Of a DNA stretch of 64,000 bases, positions 1 to 11,330 are shown piece by piece. The stretch is from Isoetes taiwanensis (lineage: Eukaryota > Streptophyta > Lycopodiopsida > Isoetales > Isoetaceae). The notes beneath the pieces were generated by a model. That model was not told where the DNA came from, did not search any database, and saw only the letters and a program-made list of their open reading frames with translations. Position 1 is the stretch's first letter; every line of letters starts with the position of its first letter. Location of the stretch: contig JAJEKV010000006.1 of the NCBI GenBank assembly GCA_021234155.1, positions 4,809,727 to 4,873,726 on the forward strand, written 5' to 3'. Made by a program: the position numbers and the translations under genes.

Positions 1-2606
1 GAACGCCAAGCAAAGGGAACCGGACGGAATGGAGTTTGGACCTGTACTCCTCCGTTGTGGCGCTTAGAAGTCAAGGCCCGCTTTTGCGCGGTAGCAAGAC
101 ATTAAGAAATTCGTAATTAATGCATAGTATGGACTTAAATTCTGATTTTTGTCGTCCTAGCTTCCTAAGTCATCGCCAACATACAGAGCCAACTTTCAAA
201 AATTTATGATAAAGTTTATATCAAATAGTTTGCATTAAAACGGTCCGGGCTCTGTTGTTGGGCAGCCAAGCCGGCACACTTGCCCAAGTCAAACAAGGCC
301 AGGACCTTGCAAGGCCTCCTCATTAGAGGGGAGAGTCCAACCCCGAGAGGCGAGCCCCCAAAGCTTCCCGAGGCGCCTTTCTGGCAGCGCTCCCGCCGGG
401 GGCGACGCTAAAGACCACACTCCCGGATCTCGGTTCCCGTATCCCACCGTTGAATCCTTTGTTCCGGGAACCTGGTCCGAGAAGGTCCAAAAAAAAAAAA
501 AAAAAAAATCCAACATCCGTCCCGGAGAACATATCAAACCGCTGAAGCGTCTGCGGCGGCGATGTAGAAACCAAAGTGTTTTGTCGTTGCGGACATTGCC
601 GAGGTCGAAATGGCGATTCGACTTCGCCACATCGTCCGAATGCCAAAATTACCCTAGGGACCAAGTTACACGGTCGGTTTTGCAAAAGAAAGAAACACTT
701 ACCCTACATTGCGGTATTCGTGACCACCTCCTAGGCCAATTGACTACGAGTGTGTTGCACATGAGATAGTTTGGTGCTTCTTCGAAAGGGATGGGCTTAC
801 GGCCACAAAACTTGGTCCCTAGGGCAATGTCGACGTTCGAGTCCATTGGCGAGATGCATCACGCGGTTCGAGGAGGGGAAGTTGCCCCACCATCGCTAGG
901 GCCTTCGGAGAGGACTTTTTGGGGCAAGCCGCCCCAGGGTGGTTTTAGGGTCCGTGCTCGGCGTCAACACCCCCCCCTACCAAGACACGCGCGCAAGGTC
1001 CTAGTCAAATCGACAAGGATAGAGCCTCCTCAAACGTAAACCCCTATGAGTTGCCGTGTTCTAGCGGGGTTTTGCGTTTTGGGTGCCGAGTTTTGATCTT
1101 TTTGCACTTGGGACGTGGCCGATCACATGCGATTGAGAACGCTGCAAAGGGAACTGACGGAATGGAGTTTGGACCTGTACTCCTCCGTTGTGGCGGTTAG
1201 AAGTAAAGGCCCGCTTTTGCAAAAAGGTAGCAAGACATTAAATAAATTAAGTAATTAATGCATAGTATGGACTTAAATTCTGATTTTTTGTCGGCTAGCT
1301 TCCTAAGTCATCGCCAACATACTGAGCCAACTTTCAAAAATTTATGATAAAGTTTATATCAAATAGTTTGCATTAGAACGGTCCGGGCAGCTGTTGTTGG
1401 GCAGCCGAAGCCGGCACACTTGCCCAAGTCAAACAAGGCCAGGACCTTGCAAGGCCTCCACATTAGAGGGGAGAGTCCAAACCCGGGGGCGAGCCCCAAA
1501 AGCTTCCCCGAGGCGACCTTTCTTGGCGGCTCCGGGAGGGGGGGCGACGCTAAAGACCACACTCCCGGATCTCGGTTCCGTGATCCGACCGTTGAATCCT
1601 TTGTTCCGGGAACCTGGTCCGAGAAGGTCCAAAAAATCCAACATCCGTCCAGGAGAACATATCAAACCGCTGGCGCCCCGCGGCGGCAGTGTAGAAACCA
1701 AAGTGTTTTGTCGTTCTGGACATTGCCGGAGGTTCAAATGGCGATTCGACTTACATACATCGTCCGAATGCCAAAATTACCCTAGGGACCAAGTTACACC
1801 GGTCAGTTTTGCAAAAGAAAGAAACACTTTAGCCCTACATTGCAAAGATTCGACCACCTCCTAGGCCAATTGACTACGAGTGTGTTGCACATGAGATAGT
1901 TTGGCGCTTCTTCGAGAAGGGGTGGGCTTCTGGCCACAAAACTTGGTCCCTAGGACATGTCGACGTTCTGAGTCCATTGGCAGAGACAGATCACGGTTCC
2001 GGAGAGGGGAAGTTGCCCGTCCGTCGCCAGGGCCTTCGGGAGAGGACTTTTGGGGCAAGCTGCTTCCGGGTGGTTTTTAGGGTCCGTGCTCTGGCATCAA
2101 CACCCCCCCTCTACGTCAAGACACGGCGCAAGGTCCTAGTCAAATCTGACAAGGATAGAGCCTCCAAAACGTAAACCCTATGAGTTGTCAGCTTCTAGCA
2201 GGGTTTGCGTTTTGGGTGCCGAGTTTTGGTCTTTTGCACTTGGGACATGGCCGATCACATGTAGTTGAGAACGCGAAGCAAGGGGAACTGGCGGAATGGA
2301 GTTTGGACCTGTACTCCTCCCGTTGTGGCAGTTAGAAGTCAAGGCCCCCTTTGCAAAGAGCAAGACATTCAGTAAATTAAGAATTAATGCATAGTACGGA
2401 CTTAAATTCTGATTTTTTGTCAGCTAGCTTCCTAAGTCATCGCCAACATACAGGCCAACTTTCAAAAATTTATGATAAAGTTTATATCAAATAGTTTGCA
2501 TTAGAACGGTCCGGGCAGCCTGTTGTTGGGCAGCCGAGCTGGCACACTTGCCCAAGTCAAACAAGGCCAGGACCTTGCAAGGCCTCCTCATTAGAGGGGA
2601 GAGTCC
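1..2606. repeat. Tandem array of ~1.13 kb units (2.3 copies)
   Basis: Three successive copies of the same sequence are visible. The marker AATGGAGTTTGG occurs at 28, 1161 and 2295, a period of 1133-1134 bp. Copies differ by scattered substitutions and small indels. The third copy stops at the GAGAGTCC motif near 2606, where an unrelated CG-rich block begins. No convincing protein is encoded: ORFs inside the units are different in each copy and broken. A run of about 20 A lies at 490-509 in the first copy only. This could be satellite DNA or internal tandem repeats of the CACTA element that ends at 3046. Confidence 0.9.
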
Positions 2607-3046
2607 GACGACGTTGTTAAACGACGTTGCTTACGTGGCGCTCTTGTATGACGTCGTTAAACGACGACGTGTAATGCGGCCGCCACGCCGCAACGGCGCC
2701 GGGTAATGCCGCTGCCGGGCCGCCGGCCGCGTGGGTCGCCATTGCGTGCGTGACGTCGTTAAACGACGTCAAACACGTGGCTGCCACGTCAGTAACCCGC
2801 TCGCCGACGTCACGCTGGCCGCCCGGCCGCGTGGCAGCCACGTGTACGTGGCGTCGTTGAACGACGTTACGTCGTCGCTTTAAGACGACGCCGTTGCGAC
2901 GCGTATAGCGACGCGTCCGCGTCGTAAAACGATGTGCAGACGTCGTTATAGGCGTCGTTTATCGACTTTTTGGCGTCGTTCATCGACGTTCAAACGACGT
3001 CTGGACGTCGTAATAGACGTCGTAACAGGGCAACATTTTTGTAGTG
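2607..3046 (+). mobile_element. CACTA (En/Spm)-type transposon terminus with subterminal repeats
   Basis: The block ends in GTAGTG at 3041-3046, which reads CACTAC on the minus strand and continues as CACTACAAAAATGTTG, the classic start of CACTA elements. The 430 bp inside this end is packed with short direct and inverted motifs of the type GACGTCGTT / AACGACGTC, like the subterminal transposase-binding repeats of this superfamily. The base composition changes sharply from the AT-rich flank at 3047. The other terminus must lie left of the window, so the tandem array at 1-2606 may be internal to the element. No transposase is visible. Confidence 0.7.
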
Positions 3047-5781
3047 CATCTAAACTATTTGATCCTCAGAGACCAATGTTGGACGAGAAAAATAGACTTA
3101 GTATTACAAGGATATTTATCCACAACAGCCATTGCTAAAGATGCCTTTCCCAGCACATAGCTTGGATGGGAGCAGACCTTCTAGGGTTTTTTGAGACACA
3201 CATCTTGATACACAACAACATCATGGCCTTGTTCATGTTTTAGATGCTCAGGTCCAACACTTGCCTCCAACATTGCAAGATCTTGTTCAGGGTTTTTATT
3301 ACGAGGGATGCTTCAAAGGCACATCTATAACAATGCCTATTTTGACATGGACGGAGCTCTTAAAATTAGTTCTTACCTCGACTACTGCCTATAATAGTCA
3401 GAACTCTACACCGACAGTGGATGTCTTAGTGCAAACTTCAGAGGCACAATTACGGTGAGAGTTGAGATGGGAGCGCAAACTTCTCCACCAGAAGGTACAA
3501 CGAAATAGGAACGTGCATATATGAGGAAGGAGCAAGATCATGGCTCACATACTCGAGCTCGAATTTGCGTATCATAGGGCTTGCAAAGATGACCACAGGC
3601 ACTCACTGCGGTATGGATAAGACTTTGCATTCTTTAAATATGTCGCGCATGTATATGTTAATGGAGTAGTCTCTACGTGTCAAGAAGGATGTCAGACCTC
3701 ACCATCTTCCTGATAAGCCGACACACCTCACCATCTTCTCGACAAGCTGACTTCTGGTACGATTTCAAGATACACACAGTCGACTCCATATTCTTCAGCA
3801 TGACAATCATCTCAAAGGTATGAAGTTCTAAGTAAAAAAAGACCTCTCATCTTCACCTTTACAAGCGTAAGAAGGAGATAAGCACGGGTCCAAAAGAAGT
3901 ATGCAATTTATCATGGAGGCCCATCAATTACTGGACCATTCGCATCCAACTATTGGTTTAATTATGTTTAGATAACATATAAACCATATAATATAATATT
4001 ACAATATTAGATATATTGCATCTCTTATTTCTGACCATTGATCTCTAGAATATTCCATGTTTTATGTCAGATCAAAGGCCAATACATTTTTCATCAACAA
4101 TTCGCCTGCCACTTCCAATGGTCCAAACCGAAAAACCTCCAAAAGTGAAAAAAGCAATGGTTCGTGTGCATTCTGCTCTGGCCTTCTCTGTCTACTCTGG
4201 CCTTTTGATATCCGCCATCAATCCTAGCCCCAAACACCCACTTGCTGCAAATCCATAAAGCTTCACTCGTTCCAGGAAGAGGGCTGAGCACGAATCCATG
4301 AATCTGGGTGTCTTGCCTTGCTTCAAGCTAATATTGAAAACCAGAGCACCTCAGCTCTGAAATCTGGATTTTCGGCAGCTTCGCAGCTTAGCTCCAACAT
4401 CTGATTTCCCATTACATCCCATCTTGGATCCAGAATCGGCCTTATCAAAATTATCTGCCCATCTGCCCATCCACCGCACAAGAACAGTCGAAGGAGAATC
4501 GAACCAAATTTGAACTGCCAAATTGGATGGAGAAAAGAACTTTCCACTCAAAAACCTGCAGGGGTTTCTAGAACCGAAAATAACGGCATAGCAACAACAA
4601 TTGTCCGCCTAGTAGAACTGCCCATGTGCGCATCAAATCCCTTCCTAAATAATCACAGCAACGCCAAAATAATCACGTCCCACAGCCGATCCCACAGCAT
4701 TTTGGAATCCTATTTGACTGCCTAGCCAATTTTGGAATCCTATTTGACTACCCAACAAGCAGCTCAAATCACTCAAGAAATACAATCTGACTACGATTTT
4801 ACATACAATACACCCCTGGAATCTAGGCAAAACCATGCGTGAAATACTGTCCCCAAATACCAAATTAGAAGCTTATTGCAAGGAATTTGATCTTGATCTC
4901 CCAAAGTGGTTCCTTTATGCAAGCTGGATCTCGACAATGTCTTCACTATCATTGGATCTCAACAATTTCTTTACCGTCATTGAGAAGGTAATATGTAATT
5001 TTTGACAAAATGGTCTTAAGACAAGGTTTTAGATAGTTTCCACCATTAGCATCGGAATCAGCATAAGCAAGCACCAACAAATAAATCACATTCAGCAAAT
5101 ATATAAGCCATCCAAAATCTGCATTTTTAACCATTTTTTCCCTCCTAATTCATAATCAGACTTTAGACTGAACCATCTTATAAAAATGTAACTAACAAAG
5201 ATCCTTTAGTACTTGCCTTGTAACCTCTATTCTTATACGTTAAATGTCTTGAACAAGTGCACAGATTTAAGATGTCAAACGAGTTCTGAGATTGATGTGT
5301 AATCATCAGATGTAATAATCTCAAACTAAAATTCTCTGATAGCCTAAGACTACAGTAGATAACAGGCGGTCATTATGCTGCACAATGCCACACATATCCC
5401 TGTTAATTAACAGTAAGAAGGTCGCAAATTTAAGTAACTAATAGGGTCCAATATCAAAGTCGTTTTTAAAAAGAAAAAGAACAAATCTCCTCTGCATATT
5501 TAACTGCAGTATCTCATGTAAAAAGAAAAGAAAAAAACTCAAAATTGTCATTAATGCATCTGCGAAAAATACACATCATAACCCATGATGAATGGATGAC
5601 AATTATGAGCCCAATTTAAGGCACTGTGGTGCTAAATTTGATGTGATAAGTAACAATTCGTAACCATGTCTACTTGAAAAGCATAGCAATTAGCTTAGGA
5701 AATTCATTTCCTCATTTTATTTACACTTTCCATGGCTGTTTCTTCAACCAATCAGCTGAGGTTTCATATTATTCTGGAACA
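3047..5781. other. Gene-free AT-rich stretch upstream of the CACTA end
   Basis: I see no recognisable gene. Short ORFs at 3261-3458 and 4064-4258 (plus) and 4323-4547 (minus) match nothing I know and lack splice or codon support. The part nearest 5781 is the 3' flank of COX17. Confidence 0.5.
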
Positions 5782-6261
5782 TCAGACCTGAAAACGGCAT
5801 GCAAATGGTTTATAAACAGTACTAGTAGCAAACAATGGAGTCAAATACAGGCAGCACATAGCATTCGTTTTTTAGGCATATGAGAATTACAGCATGCATC
5901 AATACCACAGATTCTAATACAGTAACTTAGAGCTTGAACCAGGATATCATAAGTATGTCAATCAACACTTCTTCACAGTTGATAATCTAAAAAATATGCG
6001 CAAAACATGAACTAATATGAAAAAAAGAAATTTAGAACATACGTTGAATCCCTCGGCACGCAAGCATTGAAGATGAGCTTCAATCCATTTGCTACAAGCA
6101 TCGAATCCATGATCGGCAATACATTCATCCCGGAGGCGCTTAGTTTCGGGGCAAGCACAGCAGATCTTTTTCTTAGGCGCTGCAGCGGCGGGAGGCGATG
6201 TCTGGCTTCCCTGCGATACTTCTGCGGTGGTCTTGTGCTCCATAATCGTTCCGGCGGCCAT
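5782..6261 (-). CDS. COX17: Cytochrome c oxidase copper chaperone COX17, two exons
   Basis: COX17 carries Cu(I) in the mitochondrial intermembrane space to the factors that load cytochrome c oxidase. Exon 1 runs 6261-6043 and exon 2 is only 5787-5782 (one valine codon plus TGA), giving 74 residues. The copper site KKKICCAC (Cys34, 35, 37) is present, as are the twin CX9C pairs Cys37/Cys47 and Cys56/Cys66 of the helical hairpin, followed by the plant-typical ending AEGFNV. The donor GTATGT at 6042 and the acceptor TTTTCAG ending at 5788 restore the expected last residue. I chose ATG 6261: the frame stays open upstream only to a GTG, and plant COX17 proteins are about this length. The Ala/Pro-rich N-terminus is normal for the family. 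The function is secure; exon 2 is inferred from the splice sites. Confidence 0.93.
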
Positions 6262-6334
6262 CTCCAAAATGCAAAATTCAAAACCTAAAAAGCTGTGGCC
6301 GAGTCCGAAGAAGAAGAAAAGCCGCCATGGCAAA

Positions 6335-6366
6335 TTAGCTGCCACGTCACTTCCACACGTGGCTGC
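6335..6366. promoter_or_regulatory. Pair of ACGTGG (G-box/ABRE-like) motifs upstream of COX17
   Basis: Two ACGT-core motifs, GCCACGTCAC (6341-6350) and CACACGTGGC (6354-6363), lie about 80-100 bp upstream of the COX17 start codon. Such elements bind bZIP or bHLH factors in plants. Binding here is inferred from sequence only. Confidence 0.4.
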
Positions 6367-7833
6367 CTATGAGTAGCCACTACTGTATCTCTTCTATTTT
6401 TTTCTGTGGTAGTAGAAAATTGCCCACCTTTCGTGAGCGTTCCATGCATGGTTCGGGAAACTCTGCAAGATTACCCTACAACCTTGCCGGTTGTTCCAAC
6501 AGCCTCCTACGGTCTTCAATATGCATCCCCTAAGAGGCGCCTCACATGTAAATTTTTAGGCATTCACATGAACTAAATCTGAGACGGCCGGTTTGACGTC
6601 TGAGCCGTTCGTCCCCGAACTGCTGGAGCAGTTCACACCTGAGCATCTCCAACGACTTGACGTCCGGCAAGTTTTGCCGCTGACATGTGAGGCGTCCCTA
6701 ATTTGGCCAAAAGTTCCAGAGAAAACCAGATGGGGGTGGCATACAATAAAGATCTGGACAGGGTTGGCAAATTGCAGGGATTTTATAGCTACTTCAGATG
6801 TCAGTGGTTACAACTTGATAATGGGGACCGTACTCTTGGTAACTAAGTATCTTCGGTCCTTTAGCTTGTGGTGTGTGGAAACGAGCTATGCCCACCCTAT
6901 AGTGCCTGCCTCTGTGGAGAAGATGGTGATATTTCCCTATAGTATCTGCATGTGGGGAAGAAGAGAAAGTATTTTCAGTAGTACACACACCTAAGGCTCA
7001 ATGGCCAAGCACGTATGATGTAATTTCTTATTCTGTCCTATTAAGGGGACTCACTATATATTGTACCATCCTATCTAAACATATATAATTGAGTTTGGAA
7101 TTTTTCTTTTCTGTCGTGTTTTGATTTTTTCTGCGCCGCAATCCTTTATCATATTTCCTCGCCACGTTTTTTTTTTCTGGAGTTGATCTGGGCGTCCATC
7201 CTTGACGCTTGGCAACGGCCGGATAACACAGCAAGTTAGGAGGCAAGTGCAAGGATCTCTGGTGCAGAGCAGAGGAGGAAGACGGCAAGGCACAAAGGTC
7301 GCTGGAGTTTTTGATTTGTAGAGAGCTAACTTAGATCCGTGTGTTTTAGCGGCAAAAAGGCCTTCGGTGCAAAATCGAAGTACTAGGTATAGCTCTTCCA
7401 ATCCAATTTTTGCATGCTTGAAATGGTAGAACTAGAGGGTATGCTTGCCCTCTCGCAAATTACTTTCTTCATCTTCTATCATCTACAAATACTTTAGAAT
7501 CGGTGGCCCTCGTGCATAATATCGCCCTCTGTTCTTCACCGCTCTTCAATATCATGCCTATTTCTGCTTCATTCCGCGAAATTGCATCCCCTTGATCGAT
7601 TTGCTCTTCGAATCCGGCACTAATCTACCATTTCTCATTTTGCAGAATTATTCCCCGCTTCCCGTGCGGTGCCTTGAATTCGAACCAATTGTTTAATCGA
7701 AAGCAGCTGAATTCTCTGCGCAGCCTTGAATTTGAGGATAATCCTGGAACGAGTTGCAGAATAGATTCCAGCTTGAATGGGCCTAGAAACATTACCCAAT
7801 TCACGAATTCGATCACCGGGATTTTGAGACCCA
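6367..7833. other. Unassigned region with one 133-codon ORF and a short inverted repeat
   Basis: A plus-strand ORF at 6593-6994 has no recognisable domain. An inverted repeat, CGCCTCACATGT at 6538-6549 with its complement at 6683-6694, brackets a more GC-rich segment and may be a small foldback element. The rest may contain leader sequence of the trihelix-type gene that follows. Confidence 0.35.
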
Positions 7834-8576
7834 ATGCATCAATTTGATGATCGATGGCATGAATCTGAGCATGAATCTGGGAACCCAAATCACGAAGGTG
7901 CTGATGAAGATGCTTTTGGGTAGCCAAATTTGTGCAGGTCAGTCGCCATGACCTTCATGATCAGGTATAAATTGCCTTTTTTAATGCACTGGCCATATGT
8001 TTGTAATGATTCTGCCTAGCCATTGCATAACTACTAGTTTTTTTCCATGACTTATATCCCCTTCCGATGTATTGCTTAGATGGCAATGCAGATGAGCGTT
8101 TAACATTCGGTGAGAGATGCATCAGAAGTGTTTATATAGAAAATGCAGAAGTCTCTACCTCACCAACAAAGTTAAAAAAGTTATTGACTTATCCTATCAA
8201 TATGCAGGAGTGAAGTGGTTGCACCAAAAGCCCATTGAAAAATTTAATGATAAAGCAGCAGGAAGCTATCGCCAGGAGGGCAGTTTGAAGAAGCGAAGCT
8301 CAAGACTCCACTCTGGAAGCAAGTTGCATCTATCTTAGTGGAACATGGATTTGAACACAGCCATAATCAGTGTAAATCAATGTGGGGAAGCTCAAAAAAA
8401 ACATATGAGGTAATTTACAGAGTTGCTATAAATTCCTTCATATTTTGGGTATTTATTTCATGCGTTTCTTGCTTCAGGATTTGATAGAAAGCAAAGAAGA
8501 TGAAAATATCTCGCACAAAGGCTTGCCATATTTTGAGCCATGTATAATTGAACATGATAGGGACCAGATAAGTTGA
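7834..8576 (+). CDS. Trihelix (GT-factor/Myb-SANT-like) gene, partial exon model
   Basis: Two exons join cleanly. The first ends at 8409 before GTAATT and encodes PLWKQVASILVEHGF, then QCKSMW and SKKTYE; the second, 8478-8576, follows TTGCTTCAG and encodes DLIESKEDEN to a TGA. This spacing of tryptophans and the Q-C-K-x-x-W element is typical of trihelix DNA-binding domains of plant transcription factors. The first of these exons probably starts near 8259. Upstream, 7834-7919 (ATG, acidic) and 8067-8213 are open and protein-like, but I could not connect them in phase, so the N-terminus is unresolved and the locus may be a gene fragment. Only one domain is visible, with no second trihelix or kinase-like domain. 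Confidence 0.5.
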
Positions 8577-11318
8577 AGTGGGACCTAGGTATTCTTATGA
8601 TATGGTGAAAACTTATTGCAAGGTATTCTGAAAAAAATATTTTTGACTATGTGTGAACTATCTATCCTTTTGCAATCCTTCTGCTTATAGATTGCCTATT
8701 TTGCTTTTTATTATTTATTACGGGTAAGGAAGTACGTTTATCAGGTCAAACCATAGTTGCTCTTAGTGCAAATAATCCATCATGCCATTCATTTGAGGTG
8801 TATTCCTATTGAAGAATATTCCTATTAAAGACCTATAGACAATGCATAAATGCAAAGACTATTTTAGAAGCAGGGAATACTTTGCCTGTGGAGTTACTGT
8901 CTTTTTTTAGTTCATGTTCTGACACTGCATGGTTACTGGTGGTTTTTTCGATAATTATTTTCAGGATGAATGACAAAATGCTAAAGATGAAGGGATTACC
9001 TTTGTAATCTGACATGTTTGCTGAAGCACATTATCCATTCAAAAGAGTAACATTATTATCTGTATTTATTTTCTTTGAAGAATGTGTGTATGTTGCCTCA
9101 AATTCAATTGTGGAAGTCTCGGATTATGAATATATATAGACTCTAGTGACTGCTTTCTCTACGCACAAAAGACATTTCCTCTACTAACTTGGTTCCTTAA
9201 GCACAGGAGAGTCGAGGAAAGAGAAATGTTTGCGGCGGCCTTGGTCGCCGCGATAAATTTCTTGTAATAATAATAGTATACTCTTACCTTCCAAAAAAAA
9301 AAAAAAAAAAAAATCAGAAATTAGAGCATGAACTTTTCCTGCAGATTATTCACTGGCCTGTGAATGAACTAAATCTTGTCGGACAGGTGCTGGAGTTCCA
9401 CATTATCTGAACCATGGAACTGTCTTATGTTTGTTCACAGTATGGGGTATTAATGTGGGGGTAATAATGTGTTATTTTGGAGTTGATTGCCCAAATTAAG
9501 CTAATCAGACCCATGAACCTTTCCATGTTAAGATGCCCAAATGACAAAGCTTATCAAATAACAAAGACACTTATTCTAAGTGCATGTGCTATAAAATACC
9601 TTAATACATGGTAATATCATGGTAGTTTGTCCAACTAAAATTTGTATCATGTATCATGAAACCTTCTTGAGTTGTGGATGCAATGAATGCATCATGTCAA
9701 ATAAGAAAGAACAGAAAGATTGTTGTTGATCATGGAAACAAAACAAAAAGTCTATAGTTAGCGTTTAAATCTGCCCTTAGCTTACACTTCAAATACCCTG
9801 TGCAGATCTTTTCAATTGATGATATGCTTACTTTTAGCTCTCTAACCACATATGTAACCCTTTTTGGATTTAGAAAACAGTATTGTGCTGGCTATGTAGA
9901 TATGATCGGGCTCCAATGAAAACCTTAATGTAAATGCTCAAACACATTGTAGATGTTGGTGATCATTATACAGCAGATCAAAACCGGTCCAATCAAAAGC
10001 CCTTGTTCATGATATGATTGAGAACTACTATGGGAATTTAACCTATGAAAGCTAGGAATGAAATGATATTGGTACCAGGATGTTTTTCAATCTCCTTGCA
10101 TATTTGAAGGGCCATAAAATATTGGCCACTATTTATCTTGGAGAAATTGCTAACTATAGTTTGGCATGGCCATTTTTTGAATCGTTATGCTCAAGTGGTT
10201 GTAACTTAATTGGAAAAATCATGGAACTAATTTTTTTCCAAGAAAATCAAATTGGCCACATCCATAACATGTAAAATTGGCATGTCTGCCTCAGAAACAA
10301 ATGCATGCTACGCTTCTCTAACTAGGATCACTATAAGATCAATTAACATGTTGCCTGTAGACAGAAGCACAAATGATTTTGTAGGATGAATCTCATCAAG
10401 AAACATTTGGAAACTAACCTTGATTTTATTTGGGAGGATGAGCAAATTCAGGCAGGATGATGAAGAGCAGATTTGGGATGCAAATTGCAAATCGATTAAA
10501 AAAAAAAAATGGAATCGAGTCAGCAGAAGAAAAAATATTATACTCATATAAAGACCATTTTAGAGCCCCTTATGTGGCAATCTTATGTCCCTACTTGTGG
10601 CTAATATAGAGCCTAGCCACACTCCTAAAAAAAATTAAAACTATTGTATGTGTTAAATGCCATCACAACAAGTTGTTTGTGGATGTGATATTTTGAAATG
10701 GACGTCCTATGAGTATGAAATTTTAGCAAATATCAAATTTGCTACTTATAGAGTGAGAATAATAAGTTGATGTTTTGAATTGGCCACTATCCTTTGGTCG
10801 TGGTGAGAATGCATCCTACTCCGGCATGGCTGACTATTTATGTGAATGTGTGGCCAACTGGCCCATCGGGGCCACTCAAAAACCCTGATTGGTACCTAGG
10901 TTATATGGTCATCATATTTTTGCCTAAAGTTTTATGGGATTATTTTCCAATTAAGGCATATTTATGTGGCTAAAGGTTGGGACCTCTAACTACGTCCCAT
11001 TACGAAATCAAAGGGTGCGGTGAGTCGGCCGAATCTGGCTCCTTCTCAGTCGGATTTGATAAGAATAAAAGAAGCAGACTGGTATCTCTGATTGTGCACT
11101 TCCTCAACGTAATTGCAGATGTGGAGATCGAGCTTGAACTATTGGGGAAATAAGAGTCAAATTTGCTATAGGAATTTAGTTATTACAAATGAACAGTGTC
11201 CTGCTACAGTAAATTTTGTTGTATGTATTTTTATTTTGTTGAGTATTGCGTGATTCTTGCCATCGATTGAATTTGCCTAGGTAAATTCATCTCCCTTGTT
11301 GATATTAAGATTTACAAG
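8577..11318. other. AT-rich intergenic stretch, likely including the 5' LTR of a decayed copia
   Basis: No gene is recognised. ORFs at 10080-10274 (plus) and 10308-10547 (minus) look like chance. The segment just before 11318 should be the 5' LTR of the copia element, since a primer-binding site follows, but its start could not be found. Confidence 0.4.
9209..9312 (+). repeat. GC-hairpin repeat, copy A, followed by a poly-A run
   Basis: The core 9220-9266 contains the hairpin GCGGCGGCC-TTGG-TCGCCGC and ends in AAATTTCTTGTA. A near-identical copy lies inverted at 29791-29838. A run of about 20 A ends copy A at 9312. No coding potential. Confidence 0.75.
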
Positions 11319-11330
11319 TGGTATCAGAGC
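11319..11330 (+). promoter_or_regulatory. Primer-binding site (initiator tRNA-Met) of copia element 1
   Basis: TGGTATCAGAGC is complementary to the 3' end of plant initiator tRNA-Met and marks where minus-strand cDNA synthesis starts. It follows the sequence TTTACA, the probable LTR end. Confidence 0.85.

Noticed and set aside
5962-6345. 127-codon minus ORF as the full COX17 reading frame
   Set aside because: It begins at a GTG and runs through the GTATGT donor; family length and splice signals support 6261-6043 plus the mini-exon.
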